Shown one piece after another: positions 22,175 to 31,934 of a stretch of 60,948 nt of DNA (the first letter of the stretch is position 1; every line of letters begins with the position of its first letter). The stretch lies in assembly GCA_934561055.1 (NCBI GenBank), contig CAKTFN010000011.1:1-60948 (forward strand), read 5' to 3'. The position numbers and the translations under genes were made by a program. The DNA is from an uncultured Eubacteriales bacterium. Lineage in GTDB: Bacteria > Bacillota > Clostridia > Oscillospirales > Acutalibacteraceae. The notes under the pieces were generated by a model. That model ran no database searches. It was not told the DNA's origin and saw nothing but the letters and a program-made list of their open reading frames with translations.

Positions 22175-22758
22175 CAAATCAGCTCCTTTACTGTTTTTTC
22201 AAATTCTTCAAATGTAACGAATGTGTTGAGTATTTTAATGAGCGAGGAAGAAGAAAGGTGCTCCGGAAGGGAAAGTTTTTTCAAAAGCTTTTTCCTTTTT
22301 TCGGCGCTGTTCGGCCGTCCGGAAAGTCCGTTTTCAAAAAGGTCAAGCGGCGTAATCAGTCGCCGTTTTTCATTTGTGAGCGAAGCCGTCACCCCGGCTT
22401 TTTCAAAGGCTTCAAGGAGGACGGATTCTTTGATTCCCTCAACTCCGAGCTTTCCTTCGGCCGAAGCTTCGGCTTTTCTTTTTTCTTTTCCGAAAACGTC
22501 CGGAATGTAAACGTGAGTAATTTTATCCGCCGGAACGATTGAAGAAATGAAGTTTCGGATAACAAAGCCCGCGCCGTCACTGTCGGTGAGAACGATGATT
22601 CCCTTTTCCCTTGCAAGCGAACGAAGGAGTTTTTGCTTTTCCTTGTTTTTGAAAATTCCGAAACCGTCGGTTTTGATGATGATTCCGTCGATTATGTTTG
22701 AAAGTTTTATCACGTCGTATTTTCCTTCGACTATTACCGGTCTGTCAAGTTTAATCAT
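22174..22758 (-). CDS. rnmV: Toprim-DUF4093 nuclease, RNase M5-like
   Basis: RNase M5 matures the 5S rRNA precursor by a Toprim-type double-strand cut. The 194-aa product has an N-terminal Toprim domain: PVIVEGKYDVIKL (catalytic Glu near residue 11), KTDGFGIF, and the acidic IIVLTDSDGAGF near residues 55-66, followed by a DUF4093-type C-terminal half. It has ATGA overlap with holA and a one-base overlap with ispF. The usual rnmV neighbours, such as ksgA or tatD, are not adjacent, so it could be another Toprim-DUF4093 nuclease, but the family match is good. Confidence 0.85.
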   Translation of the reverse strand: MIKLDRPVIVEGKYDVIKLSNIIDGIIIKTDGFGIFKNKEKQKLLRSLAREKGIIVLTDSDGAGFVIRNFISSIVPADKITHVYIPDVFGKEKRKAEASAEGKLGVEGIKESVLLEAFEKAGVTASLTNEKRRLITPLDLFENGLSGRPNSAEKRKKLLKKLSLPEHLSSSSLIKILNTFVTFEEFEKTVKELI

Positions 22759-23798
22759 ACCTTTTCTCCGTTCGCAATGAGAAGAAGTTTGACCATAAGC
22801 TGTTCAATGATGAGCCTTTGCGACGTTCCCGTGCTTTTGAGCTTCAAATCGGCGCGCGAAAGCTCGTCAAGACAGGCACGAAGCGCCGAAATGCTCAACT
22901 TTGAAGCGTCCCGTGCGGCATAGCTGAGTGCAAACTCACGGCCTTTATAATTAAAAAGCGAGGCGAGAGGCTGAGCCGTTCCCGTGCTTTCGCACGAAAC
23001 TTTCGCACGGTACATATCGACATACGTTCCGATTATTGAGCCGAGAATATAATTCGGTTCAACCTTCAACGTGAGGAGCGAATCGAGAATGTCATATGCC
23101 TTTTCAAAATTTCCGCCGAGGAGCGAACGGGTCAGCGAGCTGACCTTTGCGTCAACGGTCTTGACGGCAACGGCATCGATATGTTCCTTTGTGACTTCTC
23201 CGCTTCCGGCAAAATTGCAAACCTTTGAAAGTTCATTGATGAGAACATTAAAATCGTCTCCGACGCAGGAAACGAGATACTGCGCCATTGCCGGAGAAAG
23301 GGTTACCCCCTGCTTTGCGGCGGAAGAAACGAGCGGCTTGATGAGGTCGCTTCCCTTTCGGCGGTTCAGTTCGCATACTGCGCCGAACTTTTCAAAAAGA
23401 GCAATCGCTTTTTTTCCGTTCTTTTTGTTGAAAGAATCCGAAGTTTGAAAAAAGATGAGAACCGTGCTTTCGCTTAAGGATTCAAAAGCCGCAAGAAGGG
23501 CTTTTCCGTCTTTCTCCGTGAGCGACTCAAGCTTGAAATCTTCAACAATCACACAGCGCCTTTCGCTGAGCATCGGCAAAGTCATAGCGCGGTCAAGAAT
23601 CGTTTTGAGATCCGTGCTTTTTCCGTCAAAGCGATCAAGATTCAAACTTTCAAATGCTTTGTTGTCAACCGCCGCTTCCGAAAGAAGCGTAACATAATGC
23701 CCCTTTAAATAGCTTTCATCGCCGAAAACAAGGTAAAGAGGGAGGAGGTTCTTTTCTCTGATATGTTTTTTCAGTTGTTTTTCATCGAATACTGCCAT
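22755..23798 (-). CDS. holA: DNA polymerase III, delta subunit
   Basis: Delta is the clamp-opening wrench of the clamp loader. The 347-aa protein has the family N-terminus (LLPLYLVFGDESYLKGHYV), a RecA-like core with MLSERRCVIVEDFKLE and TVLIFFQTSDSF, and a helical C-terminal collar domain ending in QRLIIEQLMVKLL. It overlaps rnmV by 4 nt. It is recognisable from fold motifs rather than from a strong catalytic signature, as usual for HolA, which lacks Walker motifs. Confidence 0.92.
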   Translation of the reverse strand: MAVFDEKQLKKHIREKNLLPLYLVFGDESYLKGHYVTLLSEAAVDNKAFESLNLDRFDGKSTDLKTILDRAMTLPMLSERRCVIVEDFKLESLTEKDGKALLAAFESLSESTVLIFFQTSDSFNKKNGKKAIALFEKFGAVCELNRRKGSDLIKPLVSSAAKQGVTLSPAMAQYLVSCVGDDFNVLINELSKVCNFAGSGEVTKEHIDAVAVKTVDAKVSSLTRSLLGGNFEKAYDILDSLLTLKVEPNYILGSIIGTYVDMYRAKVSCESTGTAQPLASLFNYKGREFALSYAARDASKLSISALRACLDELSRADLKLKSTGTSQRLIIEQLMVKLLLIANGEKV

Positions 23799-23866
23799 AC
23801 TTTTCCTCTTGAAATGTCTGTTGTCTTTGCGTTATCATAAGATTATACAAAACTTTTTTCTCTTAA

Positions 23867-25210
23867 TCAAGACTTCGGATGAATTCTTTCCTTTTCGTTT
23901 TTTGCGAGGGAAAGAAGAGCTTTTCTTTCATTTTCGGCCTTTTTTTCAATCACGGCTTCAACGAGAAAATCAAGAATTTTTCCGATTTCTTTTCCGCAAA
24001 AGCCGAGCGTAATCATATCGTTTCCGTTCACGCAAAGCGAACGAAGGGAAAAACATTCGTTTTCCTTCAAAACCTTTTTTGCGGTTTTTTCAAGGTAATC
24101 GAAATTTTCCTGTCTGAAACAAAACTCCTCGCTTTGAGCGAGATTATCGGCACGCTGAAGCTCAACAAGGTCAAAAAACGTTTCTTCACCGAGGCGGCAA
24201 AGCTTTTTCTTCACCGTGATTTCATTGCATTCAATCGGAGAATCGTGAATTTTTATGAGCCTTACGGCTCTTTCGATTGTTTCTCCGTCAAATCGAAGCG
24301 CACGAAGGGAATCTTTCGCAATAACGGCTCCCCTCGGGGCATGAGAATAAAAATGCCCCTCGCCTTTTTCATCGAGCGAAAAAGTCAGCGGCTTTGCACA
24401 GTCGTGAAAAAGGGCGGCAAGGCGCATATACAAAACCGGCCGAACGTTTTTCACAACATTCACCGTGTGTTCAAAAACGTCAAAACGGTGATGACGGTTA
24501 TGCTGGCAAAAGCCGACCATCGGTTCGATTTCCGGAATCACAACGGCGAAAACCTCCGGAAAGGAAAGCATTACCCGAGCCGCACCGTCACTGCAAAGAA
24601 AACGCGAAAGCTCGGACGAAACACGTTCCGGCGAAAGATTTTTGAGAAGATCTTTACATTTTCTCACCGCATCGGCCGTTTTTTTCTCAATTTCAAAACC
24701 GAGCACGGCGGAAAAACGAAGTGCACGGAGAATCCGCAAGGCGTCCTCACGAAAGCGTGTTTCTGCGTCTCCGACAGAACGCACAAGCTTTTTTTCGATG
24801 TCTTTCCTTCCGCCGAAAGGGTCAACGAGGACGCCGTTTTCGTCCCTGGCGATTGCATTCATGGTAAAATCACGGCGTGAAAGATCATCCTCAATCCTTT
24901 TTGAAAACTCAACCTTGTCCGGATGGCGGTTATCGGAATATCCTTTTTCCGTACGAAAAGTTGTGATTTCAACCGGTGTTTTTCCGAAAATGACGGTCAC
25001 TGTTCCGTGTTTCAGTCCGGTCGGAATCACGGTTTTTTCGCTGAAGGCTTCTATGATTTCATCGGGGGTTGCGGAAGTTGTTATGTCAACGTCGTGAACC
25101 GGACGGTTCATAATACTGTCCCTCACCGAGCCGCCGACAAGAAAGGCCGAAAAGCCCCGTTTTTTAAGCTTTGAAATTGCTTCGGCGGATATTTTTTCAT
25201 ATTCTTCCAT
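23867..25210 (-). CDS. cca: CCA-adding tRNA nucleotidyltransferase
   Basis: A class-II polymerase-beta superfamily enzyme adding CCA to tRNA 3' ends, 447 aa. The N-terminal head has LVGGSVRDSIM and HDVDITTSATPDEI (catalytic DxD), then FPTGL-like VIPTGLKHGTVTV and the template-recognition helix FREDALRILRALRFSA. An HD domain follows: RLAALFHDCAKP with HFYSHAPRG, giving possible phosphohydrolase activity as in bacterial multi-domain CCA enzymes. I chose ATG 25210, with GGGTGA just upstream, over a TTG six codons earlier. Confidence 0.93.
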   Translation of the reverse strand: MEEYEKISAEAISKLKKRGFSAFLVGGSVRDSIMNRPVHDVDITTSATPDEIIEAFSEKTVIPTGLKHGTVTVIFGKTPVEITTFRTEKGYSDNRHPDKVEFSKRIEDDLSRRDFTMNAIARDENGVLVDPFGGRKDIEKKLVRSVGDAETRFREDALRILRALRFSAVLGFEIEKKTADAVRKCKDLLKNLSPERVSSELSRFLCSDGAARVMLSFPEVFAVVIPEIEPMVGFCQHNRHHRFDVFEHTVNVVKNVRPVLYMRLAALFHDCAKPLTFSLDEKGEGHFYSHAPRGAVIAKDSLRALRFDGETIERAVRLIKIHDSPIECNEITVKKKLCRLGEETFFDLVELQRADNLAQSEEFCFRQENFDYLEKTAKKVLKENECFSLRSLCVNGNDMITLGFCGKEIGKILDFLVEAVIEKKAENERKALLSLAKNEKERIHPKS

Positions 25211-25279
25211 TTGTTCACCCGTTTTCAAAAAAGTTTTCAGCTCTTATTATAATGATTATGATAATTTTTTCAAGAGTGG

Positions 25280-25308
25280 TTGAAACAATGCTCGTTTTAT
25301 GATATCAT
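25280..25308 (+). promoter_or_regulatory. Promoter of the DivIVA-like gene
   Basis: TTGAAA (25280-25285), 17-bp spacer, TATCAT (25303-25308). GAGGGATG lies shortly before the ATG at 25366. Confidence 0.6.
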
Positions 25309-25365
25309 ATACTTAAATTATTGTAATCTGTTTTTAGAGATATTTTAAGATTTGAGGGATGTATA

Positions 25366-26058
25366 ATGAGTACCGACCGCCTTTTCAGAAACTCCGTTTT
25401 TGGCGGATTCAACAAAGACGATGTTATTGACTACATTGAAAACATGAAAAACGAATTTTTTGAGTACCGCTCACAGGTTGAACAAACAGTGAGAGAACTC
25501 AACAACAAAATCGTTTCGCTCGAAGAAGAGCTTGCGGGCGAAAAGCTGAAGCTCTCAAAAGCCGAGCGTGAAGTTAAGGAAGCCGGAAAGCGTGCCGCCG
25601 AAGCGATTGAAAATTCCGAAGCAGCCGCTGCCGAAAAGGCCGCAGCAGCCGAAAAAGCCGCAATGGAGAAATTTGCAAAAGAAAAAGCCGCCCTTGAAGC
25701 GAAAAAAATCGAAGGCAATCCTCTCGGCGAAATCAATCTTGCAACGGATCGCCTCAAAAAGGTTGCGGACGAAATCTGCGACAATCTTTCAAGCTTCATC
25801 GAAAAAATTTCGGAAAGCAGTTTTTCCGTGACGATTGCTCAGCCCGAACCCGCTCCCGCTCCGGAAGTTAAACAGGCGCCGAAAGCCGAAGCAAAAAAAG
25901 ACGACGCTCCTTCGGGAACGGACGCCGCAAGCATTCTTTCCTTCATTGACGGACTCCTTTCTTCAACGTCAGCCGAAGAGAAGAAGCCAGAAGAAGAAAA
26001 AAAAGAGGACGAGAAGTCCTGTCTTGACGGCCTTCTTCCGAGCGGTCTTTTCAACTGA
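25366..26058 (+). CDS. DivIVA-like coiled-coil protein
   Basis: A 230-aa protein with a DivIVA/GpsB-like N-terminus (RNSVFGGFNKDDVIDYIENM) followed by a long Ala/Glu/Lys coiled coil (about 30-110), a middle segment and a Pro/Lys/Glu-rich disordered tail that ends CLDGLLPSGLF. The GGFNKDDVIDYI motif suits the membrane-binding crossed-loop region of DivIVA relatives, which mark division sites and poles. It is not the canonical DivIVA, which is encoded at 37599-38642 beside sepF. A single-gene unit with its own promoter; function beyond cell-shape or division scaffolding is unknown. Confidence 0.72.
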   Translation: MSTDRLFRNSVFGGFNKDDVIDYIENMKNEFFEYRSQVEQTVRELNNKIVSLEEELAGEKLKLSKAEREVKEAGKRAAEAIENSEAAAAEKAAAAEKAAMEKFAKEKAALEAKKIEGNPLGEINLATDRLKKVADEICDNLSSFIEKISESSFSVTIAQPEPAPAPEVKQAPKAEAKKDDAPSGTDAASILSFIDGLLSSTSAEEKKPEEEKKEDEKSCLDGLLPSGLFN

Positions 26059-26186
26059 TTTAAAAATTTTTTCTTTTTATTTTAGAAGAACCAATCACGT
26101 CGGCTATAATTTACGTCAGAGATATTTGCTGATTTTGTATTTTATAGCCGTTCTTTTTCCCACACCCTTCAGAACGCTTCACCGTT

Positions 26187-26216
26187 AAAGGAACGAAAAC
26201 TTTGAGCCGTTCCTTT
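26187..26216 (+). promoter_or_regulatory. Leader hairpin before the glucosaminidase gene
   Basis: AAAGGAACG (26187-26195) and CGTTCCTTT (26208-26216) are perfect 9-bp arms, 30 nt before the ATG and without a U-tract. A smaller CGAG-GAGGT-CTCG fold directly after it would hold the ribosome binding site in its loop. A TATAAT box is at 26105-26110. No known riboswitch could be recognised. Confidence 0.4.
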
Positions 26217-26246
26217 CAAAACAGCACGAGGAGGTCTCGACACAAA

Positions 26247-29147
26247 ATGAAACGAAGTCAAAAACTCATTTCGTTCATTCTTTGCATTGTTCTTTCGGCT
26301 CTTGCTCTTCCGCTTTCTTCACTTGCGGCAGACGCCGAATTTGAAAAATCGCTTTCCGCTTTTCCGAAAAGCTACCACGCAGATTTAAGAAAGCTTCATG
26401 AACTTCATCCGAACTGGTCGTTCAACGCTTTTCAGACCGGCCTTGACTGGAACACCGCCGTCGATTACGAAATGACCGGTGGAAGGAGCCTTTTTCCGAG
26501 TTCCTGCGCAAGCCTTTTCAAAAGCGTCAAAGACGGCGATTACAACTACTCGTCCGGCTCTTACATTCAAAAGGATTACGGCTTTGTTACGGCAAACAGA
26601 CTTGCCGTTTCATATTACATGGATCCGAGAAACTTCCTCAACGAATACAGCATTTTTCAGTTTGAGGACCTTTCGTACGACGAAAGCTTTGACGAAAAAG
26701 CGGTTGAATATGTTCTTCGCGGAACGTTCATGTATAACACAAAAATTTCCTATTACGACACCAACGGAAAGCTTGTCAAAACGAACGAAAAATATTCGTC
26801 GGTAATCTGTCAGGCCGGAAAAAAAGCAAACATCAATCCATGCTACCTTGCGGCGAAAATCCGCGGCGAAGTCGGAAGCGGAACAAGCGCAACAAGCGGA
26901 AAAAATTCAACTTATCCCGGAATTTACAACTTCTACAACATCGGTGCAACCGACGGAGCCGGTGCGATTGAAAGAGGACTTTACTGGGCAAAGAACGGAA
27001 CAACCTATTCAAGGCCGTGGACATCTCCGAAAAAATCAATCATCGGCGGAGCTCAGTTCGTTTCAAGCTCTTATATTGCCCAAGGACAGTTCACAGCCTA
27101 CCTTCAAAAATTCAACGTCAATCCTCAAAGCTCTTACGGCGTTTACAATCATCAGTATATGACGAACGTTTGCGCCGCCGCATTGCAGGCTTACTTTTCC
27201 TTTGACTCCTACGATTCGGCAAACCTTCTTGAAAACCGCTTTTCCTTTTCGATTCCCGTTTTCAAAAACATGGACGACGCAAACGGAACGAGCGGAAAAA
27301 CAACTCTTTCCGATGCTTCCGGTCTTTCGGGAATCATTGACACCGACGGAAGCATAAACGTCAGAAAAGGCCCTTCGACAAACAACGAACGGCTTGATTT
27401 TCAGCTTCCGTCCGGAACAAGCGTCACGATTCTTGACATTGTCGAAACCGACGCACTTTACTATCTGAACGTTCTGAATTATCCGTTCTGGTATAAAATC
27501 AGCTTCACTTACCAATCGAAAAAATACACGGGCTTTGTTCCGAAAAGCTTTGTTTCAATCACGTCCTCGGTCGGAGTCGCTCCGGGCGAATACGAACCTT
27601 CATTCAACGGAAAAGGAAAACTTCATCTCCTTTCCTTCAACGAAAAGGTTGCAAAAATCGACGGAGATATAATCGAATTTTTGAAAGAAGGAACGGTTGA
27701 AATCGCCGCATACGATTCAACGGGAAAATTTTCAATCACAAAATATACCGTTACCGATACGGGCGCACCTGCACCCGTGACCGGCCTTCGGCAAAGCGCA
27801 ACAACCGCCTCGTCGTTCACTTTGAGCTGGAACAAGGTTTCAGACGCAACGGGCTACACCGTTTACAAATACAACAACTCGACAAAAGCCTTTGTTCCCT
27901 TAAAAACAACAAGGGCAACGAAACTCACCGTTTCTCCCGGTTCGTCCGGAAACAGGGCGGTTTACGCCGTTAAAACAAGAAAAAAAGTCGGCGATGCCGT
28001 TTTCATGTCCGACTTTTCAAAGAATATTACCGCCGCAACCCTTCCGGCAGTTCCCGAAGGGCTTTCTCAATCGAACACGGTCTGCGACGGCTTCACCCTT
28101 TCATGGCAAAAGGTTGACGGCGCATACGGCTATGTGGTTTACAAGCTTGACGAAAGTAGCGGAAGATTTTTAAAAATTGCGGCAACGAGAGCAAATTCCT
28201 TTGAGGTTTTTGTTTCAAAGCCCTTGACAACGGAAAAATTTAAGGTCCGAGCATACCTCAAGGCGAGCGCCGGCAACCTTTACGGCGCATACTCAAAAGA
28301 GTTTTCCGCCGTTTCCGCTCCGCCCGCAGTTCAAAGCGTGAGCCTTTCTGCCGTTGTCAAAAACGGCTATACCCTCTCATGGTCGTCCGTTAACAGAGCG
28401 GAAGGCTACGCCGTTTTCAGATTTTCTCCGTCAAAGGGAAAGTTTGAGCATATCGCAACAACCCAAAAAAACTCTTATACCGTTAAAAATCAAAAAACCG
28501 GAAGCAGTGCAATCTATTGCATAAAAGCCTTCATTAAAAAGGACGGACTTGAGATTTACTCCCCCTCCTCCCGTGAGATTTCCGCCGCAACCCTTCCGGA
28601 AACCGTCGGAAAACTCAGACAGAAGAAAACCGCCGCAACCGGTTACACCCTCTCTTGGGCAAAGGTTGCCGGAGCCGACGGATACAGAGTTTTCAAATAT
28701 GACAACGCAAAAAAGCGTTATGTCTTTTTGAAGGATACCGAGGAAAATTCCCTCAAAATCGGTGGCCTTAAAGCCGCAAGTACGGCAAAATACAAGGTTC
28801 GTTCCTTTGTAAAAATCGGGAACAGAAGGTATTACGCCGCATATTCACCTGAATTTGAAGCAATAACCGCACCGGTTGCGGTCGGAACGGTAAAAGCGAA
28901 GGTTCTCAATTCTTCGTCATACAAGCTCAGTTGGAACAAAGTCAGCAAAGCTTACGGCTACCGCATTTTCAGATATGACGCAAAGACAAAGTCTTACGTC
29001 AAAGTTGCAACAATCAGAGGAAACTCTTATAACGTTAAGGCTCTCAAAGGCGCAAAGGAAGAAAAGCTCATCGTCCGTGCATTCATAAGGCACGGCGGAA
29101 ATTACTTCGGAAAAGCCTCAAAGCCTGTCACGGTCAAATTAAAATAA
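26247..29147 (+). CDS. Secreted N-acetylglucosaminidase with SH3 and Fn3 repeats
   Basis: A 966-aa exported peptidoglycan hydrolase. A signal peptide (1 to about 27, ending SSLAA) precedes an SPOR-less N-terminal region (SFNAFQTGLDWNTAV, YMDPRNFLNE) and a GH73-type glucosaminidase domain with the likely catalytic glutamate in CYLAAKIRGEVGSG, YPGIYNFYNIGA and GAQFVSSSYI, about residues 190-325. An SH3-like segment follows (SINVRKGPS, about 365-425). The second half holds five fibronectin-type-III-like repeats of about 85 residues, each with the TLSWxKVxxAxGYxVxKxD core. GAGGAGGT lies 11 nt before ATG 26247; a TTG at 26202 lacks a site. Probably acts in wall turnover or daughter-cell separation. 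Confidence 0.88.
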   Translation: MKRSQKLISFILCIVLSALALPLSSLAADAEFEKSLSAFPKSYHADLRKLHELHPNWSFNAFQTGLDWNTAVDYEMTGGRSLFPSSCASLFKSVKDGDYNYSSGSYIQKDYGFVTANRLAVSYYMDPRNFLNEYSIFQFEDLSYDESFDEKAVEYVLRGTFMYNTKISYYDTNGKLVKTNEKYSSVICQAGKKANINPCYLAAKIRGEVGSGTSATSGKNSTYPGIYNFYNIGATDGAGAIERGLYWAKNGTTYSRPWTSPKKSIIGGAQFVSSSYIAQGQFTAYLQKFNVNPQSSYGVYNHQYMTNVCAAALQAYFSFDSYDSANLLENRFSFSIPVFKNMDDANGTSGKTTLSDASGLSGIIDTDGSINVRKGPSTNNERLDFQLPSGTSVTILDIVETDALYYLNVLNYPFWYKISFTYQSKKYTGFVPKSFVSITSSVGVAPGEYEPSFNGKGKLHLLSFNEKVAKIDGDIIEFLKEGTVEIAAYDSTGKFSITKYTVTDTGAPAPVTGLRQSATTASSFTLSWNKVSDATGYTVYKYNNSTKAFVPLKTTRATKLTVSPGSSGNRAVYAVKTRKKVGDAVFMSDFSKNITAATLPAVPEGLSQSNTVCDGFTLSWQKVDGAYGYVVYKLDESSGRFLKIAATRANSFEVFVSKPLTTEKFKVRAYLKASAGNLYGAYSKEFSAVSAPPAVQSVSLSAVVKNGYTLSWSSVNRAEGYAVFRFSPSKGKFEHIATTQKNSYTVKNQKTGSSAIYCIKAFIKKDGLEIYSPSSREISAATLPETVGKLRQKKTAATGYTLSWAKVAGADGYRVFKYDNAKKRYVFLKDTEENSLKIGGLKAASTAKYKVRSFVKIGNRRYYAAYSPEFEAITAPVAVGTVKAKVLNSSSYKLSWNKVSKAYGYRIFRYDAKTKSYVKVATIRGNSYNVKALKGAKEEKLIVRAFIRHGGNYFGKASKPVTVKLK

Positions 29148-29177
29148 AATCAACGAAAGAGAGATGGCACCCAAACC

Positions 29178-31115
29178 ATGAACAAAGGAAAGTTTTACAT
29201 CACAACGGCTATCGCCTATACCTCAAGAAAGCCGCACATCGGAAACAGCTATGAAATTGTTCTCACCGACGCAATCGCACGCTACAAGCGTCTTTGCGGC
29301 TACGATGTTTTCATGCTCACCGGAACCGATGAGCACGGTCAAAAAATCGAAGAATACGCAAAAGCCGCCGGCGTAACGCCGAAAGAATACGTTGATAAGG
29401 TTGCAGGCGAAATCAAAGGAATCTGCGACACACTCAACACAACCTACGACAAATTCATCAGAACAACCGACGGTTACCACGAAAAAGTTGTTCAGAAAAT
29501 TTTCAAAAAGCTGTACGATCAAGGCGACATTTACAAAAGCGAATACGAAGGTCTTTACTGCACCCCCTGCGAATCGTTCTGGACAGAGGCTCAGCTTGTT
29601 GACGGAAAATGTCCCGACTGCGGACGTGAGGTCAAAAAAGCAAAGGAAGAAGCATACTTCCTTCGCCTTTCAAAGTACCAAAAACAGCTCGAAAAATATA
29701 TCGAAGAAAACGAGCATTTCATCTATCCCGAAAGCAGAAAGAAAGAGATGCTCAACAACTTCATCAAGCCGGGACTTCAAGACCTTTGCGTTTCACGAAC
29801 CTCGTTCAAATGGGGTATCCCCGTAACATTTGACGACAAGCACGTAATTTACGTTTGGATCGATGCGCTTTCAAACTATATCACCGCTCTCGGCTATGAC
29901 CCCGACGGCAGCGGCGAGCTTTACAAGAAGTACTGGCCGGCAGACGTTCACATCATAGGAAAGGATATTGTCCGCTTCCACACAATTTACTGGCCTATCA
30001 TGCTCATGGCACTCGGCGAGCCGCTTCCGAAACAGGTTTACGGCCACCCGTGGCTCCTTTTCGGAACGGACAAAATGTCAAAATCGAAGGGCAACGTCAT
30101 TTATGCCGACGACCTTGTTAAGCTCCTCGGTGTTGACGCTGTAAGATATTACCTTCTTGCCGAAATGCCCCACGCAAACGACGGCTCGATCTCTTACGAA
30201 ACGATCATTGAAAGATATAACAGCGACCTTGCGAACACGCTCGGAAATCTCGTCAACCGCACAATTGCAATGACGAACAAGTACTTTGGCGGCGTTGTTC
30301 CCGCGCCGACCGCAGAAGAAGAGCTTGACAACGAACTCAAGACCGCAGCAGCAGCCGCAGTCAAGGCCGTTGACGAAAACATCAACAGCTACCATATGGC
30401 CGATGCGGTTGAAGCCGTCATGAACCTTGCAAAACGCTGCAACAAGTATATTGACGAGACCGCTCCGTGGGCGCTTGCAAAGGACGAAAGCAAAAAAGAA
30501 AGACTCGGAACCGTTCTTTATAATCTTCTTGAAGGAATCCGTTTCATCGGCGTTCTTGTTTCACCGTTCATGCCCGACACTTCAAAGGCGATTTTTGAGC
30601 AGATGTCCTGCGACGTTACCGATTACGACAGCCTTTCGGCTTTCGGTGCTTTCAAGCCCGGTACGGTCGTAAAGACACCGACTCCCCTCTTTGCAAGAAT
30701 TGACGCAGAAAAAATGCTTTCCGAAATTGCCGAAAAGCAAAAGGAAGCCGCGGCAAAAGAAAAAACGATTGAAGAAATCGAAGGCGTTGCACAAATCGGA
30801 ATTGACGATTTTGCAAAAGTTGACCTTCGTGTTGCAAAAATCACCGACTGCGTTCCCGTCAAGCGTGCAAAGAAGCTTTTGAAGCTCACCCTCAACGACG
30901 GAACAAACAAACCGAGAACCGTTGCTTCGGGCATTGCAAAATGGTATAAACCCGAGGATCTCATCGGCAAAAAGGTTATCGTTGTTTCCAACCTCAAGCC
31001 TGCCGTTCTTTGCGGCGTTGAAAGTGCGGGAATGATTCTTGCCGGTGACTGCGGTGAGGACGACGTAAAGGTTGTTTTCGTTGACGGTATGCCCGTCGGA
31101 GCAAAAATCAGATGA
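29178..31115 (+). CDS. metG: Methionyl-tRNA synthetase
   Basis: Class-I synthetase charging tRNA-Met, 645 aa. Visible are the HIGH-type PHIGNSYEIVLTD near residue 17, zinc-knuckle pairs CTPC and CPDCG around residues 127-150, KMSKSKGNV near 300, and a C-terminal EMAP-II/Trbp-like tRNA-binding domain (about 535-645, IDDFAKVDLRVAKI) that also drives dimerisation. It overlaps tatD by 4 nt (ATGA), a common Firmicutes pairing. Confidence 0.97.
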   Translation: MNKGKFYITTAIAYTSRKPHIGNSYEIVLTDAIARYKRLCGYDVFMLTGTDEHGQKIEEYAKAAGVTPKEYVDKVAGEIKGICDTLNTTYDKFIRTTDGYHEKVVQKIFKKLYDQGDIYKSEYEGLYCTPCESFWTEAQLVDGKCPDCGREVKKAKEEAYFLRLSKYQKQLEKYIEENEHFIYPESRKKEMLNNFIKPGLQDLCVSRTSFKWGIPVTFDDKHVIYVWIDALSNYITALGYDPDGSGELYKKYWPADVHIIGKDIVRFHTIYWPIMLMALGEPLPKQVYGHPWLLFGTDKMSKSKGNVIYADDLVKLLGVDAVRYYLLAEMPHANDGSISYETIIERYNSDLANTLGNLVNRTIAMTNKYFGGVVPAPTAEEELDNELKTAAAAAVKAVDENINSYHMADAVEAVMNLAKRCNKYIDETAPWALAKDESKKERLGTVLYNLLEGIRFIGVLVSPFMPDTSKAIFEQMSCDVTDYDSLSAFGAFKPGTVVKTPTPLFARIDAEKMLSEIAEKQKEAAAKEKTIEEIEGVAQIGIDDFAKVDLRVAKITDCVPVKRAKKLLKLTLNDGTNKPRTVASGIAKWYKPEDLIGKKVIVVSNLKPAVLCGVESAGMILAGDCGEDDVKVVFVDGMPVGAKIR

Positions 31116-31879
31116 GCTATCGAAACATTTTTGACACACACTCTCACTTCGACGACGAAAAGTTCGATGAGGACAGAGAAGAACTTCTTCTTTCCCTTCA
31201 TGAAAACGGTGTTTGCGGCGTAATCGACTGCGGCTGTGACATGGTCTCTTCGCATGAAGCTATCAAGCTTTCGGAAAAGTTTGATTTTGTTTTTGCCGCA
31301 ATCGGCATTCACCCCCACGAAGCGGCAGACGCAAAAGAAAGCGACCTTGAAGAACTCAGGGCGCTCTATTCAAACGAAAAGGTCGTTGCCGTCGGTGAAA
31401 TCGGACTTGACTATCACTACGACTTTTCGCCGCGCGAGGTTCAACTTGAATTTTTTGAAAAACAGATTATTCTTGCGAATGAACTCTCACTCCCTGTTAT
31501 TGTTCATGACAGAGAAGCGCACGAAGACACGATGAACCTTCTTAAGAAGCACAAGCCTAAAGGCGTTGTTCACTGCTTTTCCGGCAGTGCCGAAATGGCG
31601 AAAGAGGTTTTGAAGCTCGGAATGTACATAGGTCTCGGCGGAGCGGTAACGTTCAAAAACGCAAGAAAGCCGCTTGAAGTTGCCGCAATCGTTCCGGAGG
31701 ATAAACTTCTTCTTGAAACGGACTGCCCATACATGGCGCCGGTTCCGCTCAGAGGAACAAGATGTGACTCCTCAATGATTGCATACACGGCAGAAAAACT
31801 TTCCGAAGTTCGGAAAACAGATACTCAGAAGCTTATTGATAAGTGTTGCGAAAACGCAAAAGTGCTTTTCGGAATTTAA
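31112..31879 (+). CDS. tatD: TatD family metal-dependent DNase
   Basis: A 255-aa amidohydrolase-superfamily enzyme; homologues degrade DNA from the 3' end. Metal ligands are seen in IFDTHSHFDDEKF (HxH near residues 10-12), the glutamate in VGEIGLDYHYD, IVHDREAHEDT, VVHCFSGS, and the aspartate in LLLETDCPYMAP. It is coupled to metG by an ATGA overlap and followed by a strong terminator. Confidence 0.95.
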   Translation: MSYRNIFDTHSHFDDEKFDEDREELLLSLHENGVCGVIDCGCDMVSSHEAIKLSEKFDFVFAAIGIHPHEAADAKESDLEELRALYSNEKVVAVGEIGLDYHYDFSPREVQLEFFEKQIILANELSLPVIVHDREAHEDTMNLLKKHKPKGVVHCFSGSAEMAKEVLKLGMYIGLGGAVTFKNARKPLEVAAIVPEDKLLLETDCPYMAPVPLRGTRCDSSMIAYTAEKLSEVRKTDTQKLIDKCCENAKVLFGI

Positions 31880-31889
31880 AAAAGCAACG

Positions 31890-31930
31890 AAAAAGCCGAA
31901 ACGAACCGATTTGATTTGTTTCGGCTTTTT
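31890..31930. terminator. Terminator after metG-tatD
   Basis: AAAAAGCCGAAAC (31890-31902) pairs perfectly with GTTTCGGCTTTTT (31918-31930), 11 nt after the tatD stop, with a T-run. Confidence 0.93.
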
Positions 31931-31934
31931 TTCG

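Noticed and set aside
26105..26246. c-di-AMP (ydaO-type) riboswitch before the glucosaminidase gene
   Set aside because: The typical conserved ydaO core could not be found; only unspecific hairpins are visible.
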